From NCBI GenBank assembly GCA_030599705.1, contig JAUVNM010000070.1, positions 1 to 7,916 of the forward strand: DNA of 7,916 nt. The letters run 5' to 3'. The position numbers and the translations under genes were made by a program. The DNA comes from Gammaproteobacteria bacterium (GTDB lineage: Bacteria; Pseudomonadota; Gammaproteobacteria; UBA9214). Positions 1-6,635 of the stretch are shown here, in pieces. Positions within the stretch are counted from its first letter, which is position 1. Every line of letters begins with the position of its first letter. The notes beneath the pieces were generated by a model. That model saw only the letters and a list, made by a program, of their open reading frames with translations, ran no database searches and had not been told where the DNA came from.

Positions 1-389
1 ATGTCGGGCAGTATGTCATCGAGCGCAGTGAGCGGTTTATTGCCATCAAACCGTTTGCCAGCCGTTACGAATGGGAAGTCCATATTCTTCCACTGCAGCA
101 TATGAGTAACTTCACTGATGCCACTGATGCTGACCTGGAGGACTTTGCGGGTTTGCTCAAACGCACCATGCAGCGCCTGGACCGCGTGCTGGGTGGGGCC
201 CAGTACAATTACTATTTTCATTCGGTGCCGCGCTGTGACACCTTTACCGATTGTGATGCCAGTTTTCACTGGCACCTGGAAATCTGCCCGCGAACATCCA
301 TACCGTCCGGGTTTGAGCTCGGTTCCGGGCTGTTTGTGACAACCATCAGCCCCGAGGATGCAGCGGCAAAGCTCAGGGAGGTGCTGTAA
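1..389 (+). CDS. galT: Galactose-1-phosphate uridylyltransferase-type protein, C-terminal part (5' truncated by window edge)
   Basis: The open frame runs in from the left edge (first whole codon at base 3) to TAA at 387-389, giving 128 residues of the C-terminal half. GalT transfers UMP between UDP-glucose and galactose-1-phosphate in the Leloir pathway, in the cytoplasm, using two HIT-like folds. The visible part carries the second-half signature FHWHLEICPR, followed by SGFELGSGLFVTTISPEDAAAKLR, which matches the tail of bacterial GalT proteins as I remember them. The catalytic HPH motif would lie upstream, outside the window. An internal ATG at 102 is not the start, because conserved coding sequence (for example ERFIAIKPFASRYEWEVHIL) continues upstream in the same frame. 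The downstream gene starts on the last base of this stop codon. Related ADP-glucose phosphorylases share the fold, so the exact substrate is less certain than the family. Confidence 0.82.
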   Translation, partial: VGQYVIERSERFIAIKPFASRYEWEVHILPLQHMSNFTDATDADLEDFAGLLKRTMQRLDRVLGGAQYNYYFHSVPRCDTFTDCDASFHWHLEICPRTSIPSGFELGSGLFVTTISPEDAAAKLREVL

Positions 390-595
390 TGGGCGTGGAT
401 CTGCAGCAACCGGGTGAATGGCAGGACCGGCTGGCTGCCATCATTGAGCGGATGCAGCATATTCAGCGCGCTATCCGGTCCTCCGGCCAACCTGCATCCA
501 TGGGAGAGCTGGCCGAATTGCAGCAGCTCGGCAGGGAGTATGCACTTGTAATCGACCGGCTGGCCAATGGACCGGGCAGTAACGAGGTTGCATAG
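389..595 (+). CDS. Small helical protein of unknown function (68 aa)
   Basis: I do not recognise this protein. Its ATG shares one base with the TAA of the galT-type gene (TAATG), and a near-perfect Shine-Dalgarno, AGGGAGG at 375-381, sits 7 bases upstream, so translational coupling is likely. The 68-residue product has no signal peptide, membrane segment or cysteine. Two amphipathic helical stretches, roughly residues 10-32 and 38-60, are joined by a short SSGQPAS linker, which suggests a helical hairpin or small coiled coil. The strong ribosome binding site, the tight fit between two real genes and codon use like its neighbours support a real gene. The HerA-like ATPase gene follows after 24 bases, so the small protein may be an accessory to either neighbour; that is inference only. 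Confidence 0.7.
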   Translation: MGVDLQQPGEWQDRLAAIIERMQHIQRAIRSSGQPASMGELAELQQLGREYALVIDRLANGPGSNEVA

Positions 596-619
596 GCAAC
601 CCACAGGAAAGGAACGGGC

Positions 620-2095
620 GTGACAGCGGACACGGGAATTTTTATCGGCAAGGGTACCAGGCCGGTTTACCTGCAACCGAAACTGGCCAACCGCCATGGT
701 TTGATTGCCGGTGCAACCGGAACCGGCAAGACCGTTTCATTGCAAGTGCTGGCAGAGGGCTTCTCGCGCCGCGGGGTGCCGGTGTTCATGGCGGATGTGA
801 AAGGCGATCTGTCGGGCATCAGTCAACCCGGCAAGGAACACCCGAAGTTGATGGAGCGGGCTGAAACCATCGGCCTGGCGGATTATGCATTCGAGGCATT
901 TCCGGTCGTCTTCTGGGACCTGTTCGGGAACAAGGGTCACCGGGTAAGGGCGACCGTCTCCGATATGGGGCCGTTGCTGCTGGCGCGCATGCTGGGGCTG
1001 AATGCGACCCAGGAAGGGGTGCTTTACGCAGTCTTCAAAATGGCGGATGACCAGGGCATGTTGCTGCTCGACCTCAAGGACCTGCGTGCCCTGCTGATGT
1101 TTGCCGGTGAAAATGCAAAACAACTGACGCTCGAATACGGCAACATTCCGCGCGCATCCATCGGCGCCATCCAGCGCCGGCTGCTGGTGCTGGAACAGGA
1201 AGGCGCCAAACAGTTCCTCGGTGAGCCGGCGCTGGAGCTTTACGATCTGATCCGGACCGGCGCCAATGGCTATGGCAATATCAACATCCTGGCGGCTGAC
1301 AGGCTCATGCAGATGCCGAAGCTCTATGCAACCTTCCTGTTGTGGCTGCTATCCGAATTGTTCGAGGAATTACCGGAGATCGGTGACCCGGAGAAACCAC
1401 GGCTGGTGTTCTTTTTCGACGAGGCACACCTGCTGTTTGACGATGCCCCGAAAGCACTGGTCCGGAAGGTTGAACAGGTTGTACGGTTGATTCGCTCCAA
1501 GGGGGTCGGCATTTACTTCGTGACCCAGAACCCGCTGGATATTCCGGATGCCATCCTCGGGCAGCTGGGTAACCGGATACAGCATGCCTTGCGCGCGTTC
1601 ACACCGCGCGATCAAAAGGCCGTGCGGGCGGCGGCAGAAACCTTCCGCGCCAACCCGGCCTTCAATGCCGCAACCGCCATCAGGGAACTCGGTGTCGGCG
1701 AGGCGCTGGTCTCCACGCTGGGCGGCAAGGGGATTCCGGGCATGGTGGAGCGCACCCTGGTCCGTCCGCCGGCCTCGCGGCTGGGTCCGGCTACCATGGC
1801 CGAGCGCAAGGCGGTGATGGCAAGCAGCATGTTCAGCGGGCGTTATGATCAGCGGATGGACCGCCGTTCGGCCTATGAAATGCTGAAAGAGCGCGCCGCC
1901 AAGGCGGCCGCCGCTGACGCGACCGGGAGTACCGGGAAGCAGAGCCGCAGACGTGTCGAACCACGGCCGGGAAGGCGTCGCAGCAGTCGTCAGGGGGTGG
2001 TGGAAGCGCTGCTCAAAAGCGTGGTCCGCTCCATCGGCAGTTCACTCGGACGGCAGATATCGCGCGGCGTGCTGGGTTCCATTCTCAAGGGCTGA
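620..2095 (+). CDS. yjgR: HerA-like P-loop ATPase, YjgR/DUF853 family
   Basis: A 491-residue cytoplasmic ATPase of the HerA/FtsK superfamily, close in length to E. coli YjgR (about 500). Walker A is GATGTGKT at residues 31-38, followed by the family stretch VPVFMADVKGDLSG (53-66). Walker B is LVFFFDEAH (262-270, D267/E268), a sensor-type TQNP lies at 302-305, and GNRIQHALRAFTPRDQKAVR (317-336) holds arginines that may act in trans in a ring. A basic, Ala/Arg-rich linker (about 424-460) leads to a conserved-looking C-terminal helix, SIGSSLGRQISRGVLGSILKG. The start is GTG at 620, with AAGGA at 609-613 six bases upstream. HerA relatives translocate on DNA, but the cellular role of YjgR-type proteins is not established as far as I know. 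The transporter gene follows after 2 bases. Confidence 0.93.
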   Translation: MTADTGIFIGKGTRPVYLQPKLANRHGLIAGATGTGKTVSLQVLAEGFSRRGVPVFMADVKGDLSGISQPGKEHPKLMERAETIGLADYAFEAFPVVFWDLFGNKGHRVRATVSDMGPLLLARMLGLNATQEGVLYAVFKMADDQGMLLLDLKDLRALLMFAGENAKQLTLEYGNIPRASIGAIQRRLLVLEQEGAKQFLGEPALELYDLIRTGANGYGNINILAADRLMQMPKLYATFLLWLLSELFEELPEIGDPEKPRLVFFFDEAHLLFDDAPKALVRKVEQVVRLIRSKGVGIYFVTQNPLDIPDAILGQLGNRIQHALRAFTPRDQKAVRAAAETFRANPAFNAATAIRELGVGEALVSTLGGKGIPGMVERTLVRPPASRLGPATMAERKAVMASSMFSGRYDQRMDRRSAYEMLKERAAKAAAADATGSTGKQSRRRVEPRPGRRRSSRQGVVEALLKSVVRSIGSSLGRQISRGVLGSILKG

Positions 2096-2097
2096 TC

Positions 2098-3186
2098 ATG
2101 GCACAGGCAACCCGCACGGCGGTTATTACCGCACTGGTGGCCAACACGGTCCTTACCGTGCTGAAATTCCTTGCGGCATTAGTGTCGCATTCGGCCTCGA
2201 TGATGAACGAGGCCATCCACAGCCTGATGGACAGCCTCAACCAGGCCCTGTTGTTGCTGGGTCTGCGCGAGGTCGACCGGCCAGCGGATGAGGAATACGC
2301 CTTCGGGCACGGGCAGAAGAAGTATCTCTGGAACCTGTGGAGTGCCATCGGCCTGTTTTCAATCGGTTGTGGCCTGGGTATCGCGCATGCCTGGCACTCC
2401 TGGTCGCAAATCGCACACCGGCCGGAGGTGGTACCGCTTGATTTTTTTGGCACCAGTATCGAGCCGGTATGGATTGCCGGGGTTGTGCTGGTTATCGCCT
2501 TCCTGCTGGACGGGTATTCACTGATGGTGGCGGTGCGGGCGCTGAAACATGAAATGCGACTGGCCGGTGAAATCCGTTTCCTGCGCTACATGACAACGGC
2601 CGAGCGACCCACGCTGGTTGCCATCGTGCTGGAGGATTCCATTGCCACGTTCGGTGTGCTGCTCGCCGGTGCGGGTATCACCCTGACTCACGTCAGCGGG
2701 AACCCGGTCTGGGATATCACCTTTTCCGTGATGATTGCGCTGCTGCTCGGGGTGGCGGCCTTCTATCTCGGCGCGGTGAATATGCGACTGCTGTCCGATG
2801 TGCGTGACAAGCAGGCGGAGGCAGTTTTCAGCGAGGTCGTTGCCGGACATCACGAGGTGGAGCGCTACCATGACCTGCGGTCCATCATCCTCGATGACGA
2901 GCACACCATCCTGGTGGCGGAAATCGAGCTGCGCGAAGAGGCGGTAATTGCCACCCTGCACCCGCGTATCGCTGAATACGAACAGCAGTATCTCGGCATG
3001 ATGTCCGCTTCACGGCGGGATGACCCGAAAATAAGGGAGTACTGCTGGACACGCGCAGCCGCACAGGCGACCCTGGAGCGTACCGAAACCATCATCGAGG
3101 AACTGGCTGCCGAGGTGAAGGCGCAATTACCCCGTATACATCATGTTACGATCGAGATCGAAGGCATCGCCACGCCGCCGGCATGA
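2098..3186 (+). CDS. Cation diffusion facilitator (CDF) transporter, SLC30A9/ZnT9-like branch
   Basis: A 362-residue inner-membrane metal-cation transporter with about six membrane segments (roughly 8-30, 37-56, 77-96, 122-145, 172-197, 206-228) and a long cytoplasmic C-terminal domain. CDF proteins exchange Zn2+ or similar ions for protons. The TM2 motif SASMMNEAIHSLMDSLNQ supplies H41 and D45. TM5 reads VLEDSIATFG with E179/D180, and the position of the usual TM5 histidine (four before D180) is isoleucine. The motif EEYAFGHGQKKYLWNL after TM2 and GNPVWD before TM6 are typical of the ZnT9-like branch. The C-terminal domain, from about residue 230, is some 130 residues, longer than the roughly 80 of FieF-type proteins, with a helical insertion (about 280-340). 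The ATG has AAGGG at 2087-2091 six bases upstream. The metal cannot be told from sequence. Confidence 0.92.
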   Translation: MAQATRTAVITALVANTVLTVLKFLAALVSHSASMMNEAIHSLMDSLNQALLLLGLREVDRPADEEYAFGHGQKKYLWNLWSAIGLFSIGCGLGIAHAWHSWSQIAHRPEVVPLDFFGTSIEPVWIAGVVLVIAFLLDGYSLMVAVRALKHEMRLAGEIRFLRYMTTAERPTLVAIVLEDSIATFGVLLAGAGITLTHVSGNPVWDITFSVMIALLLGVAAFYLGAVNMRLLSDVRDKQAEAVFSEVVAGHHEVERYHDLRSIILDDEHTILVAEIELREEAVIATLHPRIAEYEQQYLGMMSASRRDDPKIREYCWTRAAAQATLERTETIIEELAAEVKAQLPRIHHVTIEIEGIATPPA

Positions 3187-3611
3187 TGAACAGAAAGGAA
3201 AAAGAGACGTATCGTTCAGTGCGCTCCGAAGGTGCGCAGCAACGTGAACGTGAACACCGGCGGCGCACGCAGCGCATAATCCCCATGCTGATGTTCGGTG
3301 TGGTTGCCTTGCTGATTGCAAAAGAAGAAATACCGGCCGTGGACAACTGGATCAACCGCCTGCTGGATGCCGATGCCTGGAATGCCGGCGAGGCCTGTCG
3401 CAAGGCGGCCCTGGTTGCAATGGCAGAAACGGATTACGCGCGCCTGGTTGATGCGGGCAGGGTTGAAAAAACCAGTGGCGGTTACTACGTGGGCGGGATT
3501 GAATATGCCTATCTGCAGCCCACAGGGGAAGATCACTACTACCTTTACAGCTGTAATGTATCGCAAGCGGGTGAGGTGGTTGCGCTGAACCGGGAAGAGT
3601 CAGGCGACTAA
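3183..3611 (+). CDS. Small single-span membrane protein of unknown function (142 aa)
   Basis: I do not recognise this family. The ATG at 3183 overlaps the transporter stop (ATGA), and no strong Shine-Dalgarno is visible, so translation is probably coupled to the transporter; ATG at 3186 is an alternative. The N-terminal 31 residues are highly basic and charged (KEK, RR, REREHRRR). A hydrophobic segment follows (about 32-47, IIPMLMFGVVALLIAK), then about 95 soluble residues. By the positive-inside rule the C-terminal part faces the periplasm. It contains exactly two cysteines (C72, C124), which could form a disulfide there, and an aromatic-rich stretch (GGYYVGGIEYAYLQPTGEDHYYLY). The charged head and hydrophobic segment could be read as an uncleaved signal anchor. 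The overlap suggests a functional link with the transporter, but nothing in the sequence proves it. Confidence 0.78.
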   Translation: MMNRKEKETYRSVRSEGAQQREREHRRRTQRIIPMLMFGVVALLIAKEEIPAVDNWINRLLDADAWNAGEACRKAALVAMAETDYARLVDAGRVEKTSGGYYVGGIEYAYLQPTGEDHYYLYSCNVSQAGEVVALNREESGD

Positions 3612-3627
3612 AGCCGGTATCCGGGCT
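3612..3627. terminator. Possible weak hairpin between convergent genes
   Basis: AGCCGG-TAT-CCGGGCT forms a six-pair stem with one bulged G and a three-base loop, filling the 14-base gap between the stop at 3609-3611 and the CLC stop at 3626-3628. It could act in both directions, but no proper T-run follows on either strand, so it is at best a weak terminator. Confidence 0.25.
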
Positions 3628-5362
3628 AGTCAACGCGGTAACTGTTTTCGATGTCCTTGCGGGTCAGAACGCCGTAGACGCGTTCGATGCCGGGAATGGT
3701 GCGCCGGATAACATACAGCGCCTCTGCATCCGAGCTATTCAGCAGATTCAGGGCTTCCAGCAGGGTGGCCTGGAAATCAACGGATTCTATTTCGTGGCGT
3801 TCGGCCGGGATCGTGGCCAGGTCAATGGTTTCCCCACTTTCCCTGTCCTGCAGGAAGCGCGCCAGATCGGCCGCCGGCATCAGCTCGACCGGCTGGTTGT
3901 CCCCGGTGACGAGAATCCATATGGGTTCCCTGGAAAGTGCCTCGATGGCTGTCTTCCGGTCAACCTCCAGGGGCAGGGTTTCAATGTGGCGTTCCATGAT
4001 GCTCGCGACCCCGATGCGGCGCAGGGTCTGGGAAAGCGGGTTATGGCGATAGTCGAGTCCACGGGTGCGCATCAGTTCGATGTACACGGATTCCTTGCCG
4101 AATATCTCTTTGCAGACAAGGCCCCCGGTGATCAGGGCGAGCATGCCGGGCAGGATGATATTCGGGTTGGCCGTCAGTTCGAGCATGGCCGTCAGTGCGG
4201 CAAGCGGCGCCTGCAGGGTGGCCCCCATCATGGTGACCATACCAATCATGGCGTAGAAGGCCGGTGAGGCAATATCGCCAGGCAGCCAGTTATCGGCCAT
4301 GATGCCCATGGCCCCGCCGGCGGCGGCGCCGATGACCAGCGTTGGACCGATCAAGCCGCCCGGCAGACCCAGACCGAGGCCTGCTGCGGTTGCGATCAGC
4401 TTGGCCAGGGCGATGCCGGCCAGCAGTACCAGTCCCAGGTTCCCCAGCAGCGCCTGGTTGACCGTGTCATAGCCGATACCCATGACCTCCGGAACAATCA
4501 TGGCGATGAGACCCACGGTCAGTCCCGCCAGCGTACAGCGTGACCAGACGGGCCAGCGGGATAGCAGCCCGGTGAATCTCTGCAGCAGAAAGATAAACAG
4601 GGCTGCCAGTGTTCCCAGTACAACGCCCATCAGGATGACGTAGGGCAGTTCGAGCAACGAACCAAGCTGCATGTTGGGAACAGTGAAGGCCGGCATGGAG
4701 CCGTACACGGCGCGCGTCAGCGTGGTTGCGGTGACAGCGGCCATGATTACCGGGCCAAAGCTGACCAGCGAGTATTCCATCAAGACAACTTCCATGGCGA
4801 AGATGACCCCGGCCAGTGGCGTGTTGAATGAGGCGGCAATGGCCGCAGCGATGCCGCAGGCGACCAGGGTCCGCTTGCTGTTATTGGGCAGGCGCAGCCA
4901 GCGCCCCAGCTGACTGCCGCTGGTGGCGCCCAGGTGTACACTCGGGCCCTCGCGTCCGACGGAGTGGCCGCTGATGATGCTGAGTCCGGCACCGACAAAC
5001 TGGGCGAGTGCGTTGCGTAGCGGCAGGCGTCCCTGGTGATAATCCAGGCGCTCCATGACGTGAATGATGCCGACTTCGCGGGTACTGTCTTTCAGGTATT
5101 GCCAGATCAGGCCAATCAGGAGTCCGCCTGATAGCGGCAGTAACAGCCGCAATAGCGGTGCAAGTGTTTCGTAACTCTCGATATCACCGCCATTGAGCAG
5201 CAGCCCCTGGCTGGATTCCACCAGTATCCGGAACAGGATAATGACACCCCCGGAAAGCAGGCCGACCGGGATGGCGAGCATGGAAAGTTGCGGCAGTGCA
5301 TCAAGACTGGAGACACGCAAGCCCAGATTATCCAGCCATTGATTCCAGCGGTCCTTGAGCAA
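3626..5362 (-). CDS. CLC-family chloride channel/transporter with C-terminal CBS pair
   Basis: A 578-residue inner-membrane anion protein. Residues about 25-430 form the CLC membrane fold and about 450-575 form two CBS domains, which in this family often bind nucleotides and regulate transport. The gating glutamate is E138 in GREGP (136-140), the C-terminal pore tyrosine is Y427 in FGKESVY, and the GxFxP element appears as GLIGP (336-340) with Ile for Phe. The GSGIP element is replaced by EVGII (96-100), so the central Ser is Val97. The internal proton glutamate (E203 in E. coli ClcA) aligns with V192 in FAMEVV, as in channel-type CLCs. The start is TTG at 5362-5360, supported by AGGAG five bases upstream. 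It is a single gene, divergent from argC and convergent with the 142-residue protein gene. CLC membership is certain; ion and mechanism are inferred. Confidence 0.95.
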   Translation of the reverse strand: MLKDRWNQWLDNLGLRVSSLDALPQLSMLAIPVGLLSGGVIILFRILVESSQGLLLNGGDIESYETLAPLLRLLLPLSGGLLIGLIWQYLKDSTREVGIIHVMERLDYHQGRLPLRNALAQFVGAGLSIISGHSVGREGPSVHLGATSGSQLGRWLRLPNNSKRTLVACGIAAAIAASFNTPLAGVIFAMEVVLMEYSLVSFGPVIMAAVTATTLTRAVYGSMPAFTVPNMQLGSLLELPYVILMGVVLGTLAALFIFLLQRFTGLLSRWPVWSRCTLAGLTVGLIAMIVPEVMGIGYDTVNQALLGNLGLVLLAGIALAKLIATAAGLGLGLPGGLIGPTLVIGAAAGGAMGIMADNWLPGDIASPAFYAMIGMVTMMGATLQAPLAALTAMLELTANPNIILPGMLALITGGLVCKEIFGKESVYIELMRTRGLDYRHNPLSQTLRRIGVASIMERHIETLPLEVDRKTAIEALSREPIWILVTGDNQPVELMPAADLARFLQDRESGETIDLATIPAERHEIESVDFQATLLEALNLLNSSDAEALYVIRRTIPGIERVYGVLTRKDIENSYRVD

Positions 5363-5367
5363 GGTGA

Positions 5368-5372
5368 CTCCT
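5368..5372 (-). promoter_or_regulatory. Ribosome binding site fixing the TTG start of the CLC gene
   Basis: On the minus strand AGGAG lies five bases before TTG (5362-5360), the first codon of MLKDRWNQW. No in-frame ATG lies nearby upstream, so this good Shine-Dalgarno is the main support for the uncommon TTG start. Confidence 0.7.
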
Positions 5373-5389
5373 GTTGCGTTATGGTGCGC

Positions 5390-5475
5390 TAACCCGTTTG
5401 ATTTTCAGGGATGACCGGTCAGCGTCGGGCTATTGTAAAATGAACAGAGGTTCCTTTATATATTCAAACGGGTTA
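5390..5475. repeat. Perfect 12-bp inverted repeat bracketing the divergent promoter region
   Basis: TAACCCGTTTGA at 5390-5401 is the exact reverse complement of TCAAACGGGTTA at 5464-5475, with 62 bases between. Arm centres are 74 bases apart, about seven turns of B-DNA. The left arm starts 28 bases upstream of the CLC start codon and the right arm ends 61 bases before the argC ATG. Each arm is itself roughly dyad-symmetric (AAC-CC-GTT). This could be a pair of operator sites for one regulator acting on both genes, or the ends of a small mobile remnant. The repeat is a direct observation; its function is inferred. Confidence 0.6.
5433..5462 (+). promoter_or_regulatory. Candidate sigma-70 promoter for argC
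   Basis: TTGTAA (5433-5438) and TATATA (5457-5462) with an 18-base spacer make a plausible -35/-10 pair in the only AT-rich part of the 173-base divergent gap (5363-5535). On the opposite strand TACAAT (rightmost base 5437) could be a -10 for the CLC gene, but it lacks a good -35. The TTTGAATATATA stretch on the minus strand matches one half of the ARG box consensus. The call rests on motif reading alone. Confidence 0.35.
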
Positions 5476-5535
5476 TTTTCCCTGTTGGCTGGTTGAACAA
5501 CTGTCAGGGTAACCACAAGGTCGGGTGACGGGACG

Positions 5536-6567
5536 ATGATCAGGGTTGGCATTGTTGGTGGGACGGGTTATACCGGGGTTGAGTTACTGCGGCTGCTTGC
5601 CGGTCACCCGGAAGTTGCGCTGACCATAATAACGTCGCGTTCCGAGGCAGGCCGTGATGTGGCCGACCTGTTTCCTAATCTGCGCGGCCACCTCGATATC
5701 CGTTTTACGCAGCCGGACCTGGACCGGTTGTGTGAGTGCGAAACGGTGTTCTTCGCCACCCCGAATGGCACGGCCATGACCATGGTGCCGCAATTGATCG
5801 ATGCCGGTGTGCAGGTCATAGACCTGGCGGCCGATTTCAGGCTCAAGGACCCGGAAGTCTGGGAACAGTGGTATGGAACCGCGCACGCCTGTCCCGATTA
5901 CCTGGAGCAGGCCGTCTACGGATTGCCCGAGATCAACCGCGACGCGATTCGCGCAGCGCAACTGGTCGCCAATCCCGGCTGTTACCCGACCGCCGTGCAG
6001 CTTGGTTTCCTGCCGCTGATCGAGGCACAGGTTGTGGATATCGATGGCCTGATTGCCGACGCAAAATCCGCCGTCAGTGGGGCCGGCAGGAAGGCCGCAA
6101 CCGCTACCCTGCTGTGCGAGGCGGGTGAAAACTTCACGGCCTATGCCGTGCCGGGGCACCGGCACCTGCCGGAAATACGCCAGGGGCTGGAGTCTGCCGC
6201 CGGTGGGCCGGTCGGGCTGACCTTTGTGCCGCACCTGACTCCCATGATTCGCGGTATTCACGCAACCCTGTATGCCGGGTTGCGTGATCCTGGCCGGGAC
6301 CTGCAGGCCCTGTACGAGGCCCGCTATAACAATGAATACTTCGTCGATATACTGCCAGCCGGGTCCCATCCGGAAACCCGGAGTGTGCGCGGCTCCAATC
6401 ATTGCCGTATTGCCATACATCAGCCGCAGCAGGGGGGTGTTGCCGTGGTGCTTGCGGTGATTGATAACCTGGTCAAGGGGGCCGCTGGCCAGGCCGTCCA
6501 GAACATGAATATCATGCAGGGGTTTGACGAACAGCTTGGTCTGACCGGTATCGCACTGATACCGTGA
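5536..6567 (+). CDS. argC: N-acetyl-gamma-glutamyl-phosphate reductase
   Basis: A cytoplasmic enzyme of arginine biosynthesis that reduces N-acetyl-glutamyl-5-phosphate to N-acetylglutamate semialdehyde with NADPH. At 343 residues it has the usual length for the family. The Rossmann nucleotide-binding loop is GGTGYTG (8-14). The catalytic cysteine is C149 in NPGCYPTA (147-154), which forms the thioacyl intermediate. SGAGRKA (181-187) and GHRHLPEI (207-214), with conserved histidines 208 and 210, complete the active site; PHLTPMIRGI (232-241) and VRGSNHCRI (284-292) are typical C-domain segments. The ATG at 5536 opens directly on the nucleotide-binding strand, and its Shine-Dalgarno is weak (GGGA just upstream). 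No other arg genes are in the window, so it is separated from argB and argJ as in several gammaproteobacteria. Confidence 0.97.
   Translation: MIRVGIVGGTGYTGVELLRLLAGHPEVALTIITSRSEAGRDVADLFPNLRGHLDIRFTQPDLDRLCECETVFFATPNGTAMTMVPQLIDAGVQVIDLAADFRLKDPEVWEQWYGTAHACPDYLEQAVYGLPEINRDAIRAAQLVANPGCYPTAVQLGFLPLIEAQVVDIDGLIADAKSAVSGAGRKAATATLLCEAGENFTAYAVPGHRHLPEIRQGLESAAGGPVGLTFVPHLTPMIRGIHATLYAGLRDPGRDLQALYEARYNNEYFVDILPAGSHPETRSVRGSNHCRIAIHQPQQGGVAVVLAVIDNLVKGAAGQAVQNMNIMQGFDEQLGLTGIALIP
6546..6564 (+). other. Stem-loop at the argC 3' end
   Basis: CGGTATC-GCACT-GATACCG is a perfect seven-pair stem with a five-base loop covering the last codons of argC, directly before its TGA. A five-T run occurs only at 6587-6591, too far away for a standard intrinsic terminator. 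It may be an RNA-stability element, or chance, since stems of this size arise a few times per 8 kb. Confidence 0.3.
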
Positions 6568-6578
6568 TGACTGTCAGC

Positions 6579-6606
6579 TTGTTCTGTTTTTGTGACCGGG
6601 TACTAT
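6579..6606 (+). promoter_or_regulatory. Weak candidate promoter for the DUF6776-type gene
   Basis: TTGTTC (6579-6584) and TACTAT (6601-6606) are 16 bases apart in the 90-base gap after argC. The match to consensus is modest (3/6 and 4/6). The palindrome at 6619-6635 would lie just past the expected start of transcription, a usual place for a repressor site. Confidence 0.22.
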
Positions 6607-6618
6607 CCACTGCTGCGG

Positions 6619-6635
6619 AAAACATGTCATGTTTT
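6619..6635. repeat. 17-bp palindrome, possible operator
   Basis: AAAACATG-T-CATGTTTT is a perfect dyad with 8-base arms and a one-base centre, in the argC to DUF6776 gap. An outer pair, CGGAAA (6616-6621) and TTTCCG (6642-6647), also matches in inverted orientation. The one-base centre makes it more like a protein-binding site than an RNA hairpin. I do not recognise the regulator. Confidence 0.4.

Noticed and set aside
1..117. ATG at base 1 opening a short frame
   Set aside because: It ends at a stop near base 103-105 and is out of frame with the clearly conserved GalT-type sequence across the same bases.
1890..1990. Possible frameshift or inserted DNA in the low-complexity Ala/Arg region of the HerA-like ATPase
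   Set aside because: The frame stays open into the expected conserved C-terminal helix, and a variable linker here is normal for YjgR-type proteins.
3794..4267. Plus-strand open frame opposite the CLC gene (157 codons)
   Set aside because: It is antisense to the CBS and late membrane regions of a convincing CLC gene, with no recognisable family.
5584..6420. Long minus-strand open frame opposite argC (278 codons)
   Set aside because: It is antisense to a gene with clear catalytic motifs; the translation has no recognisable domain and no ribosome binding site, so it is a byproduct of GC-biased codons.
6546..6591. Intrinsic terminator after argC
   Set aside because: The perfect stem at 6546-6564 is followed by a T-run only 22 bases later, so the classic hairpin plus T-tract layout is missing; kept only as a stem-loop.
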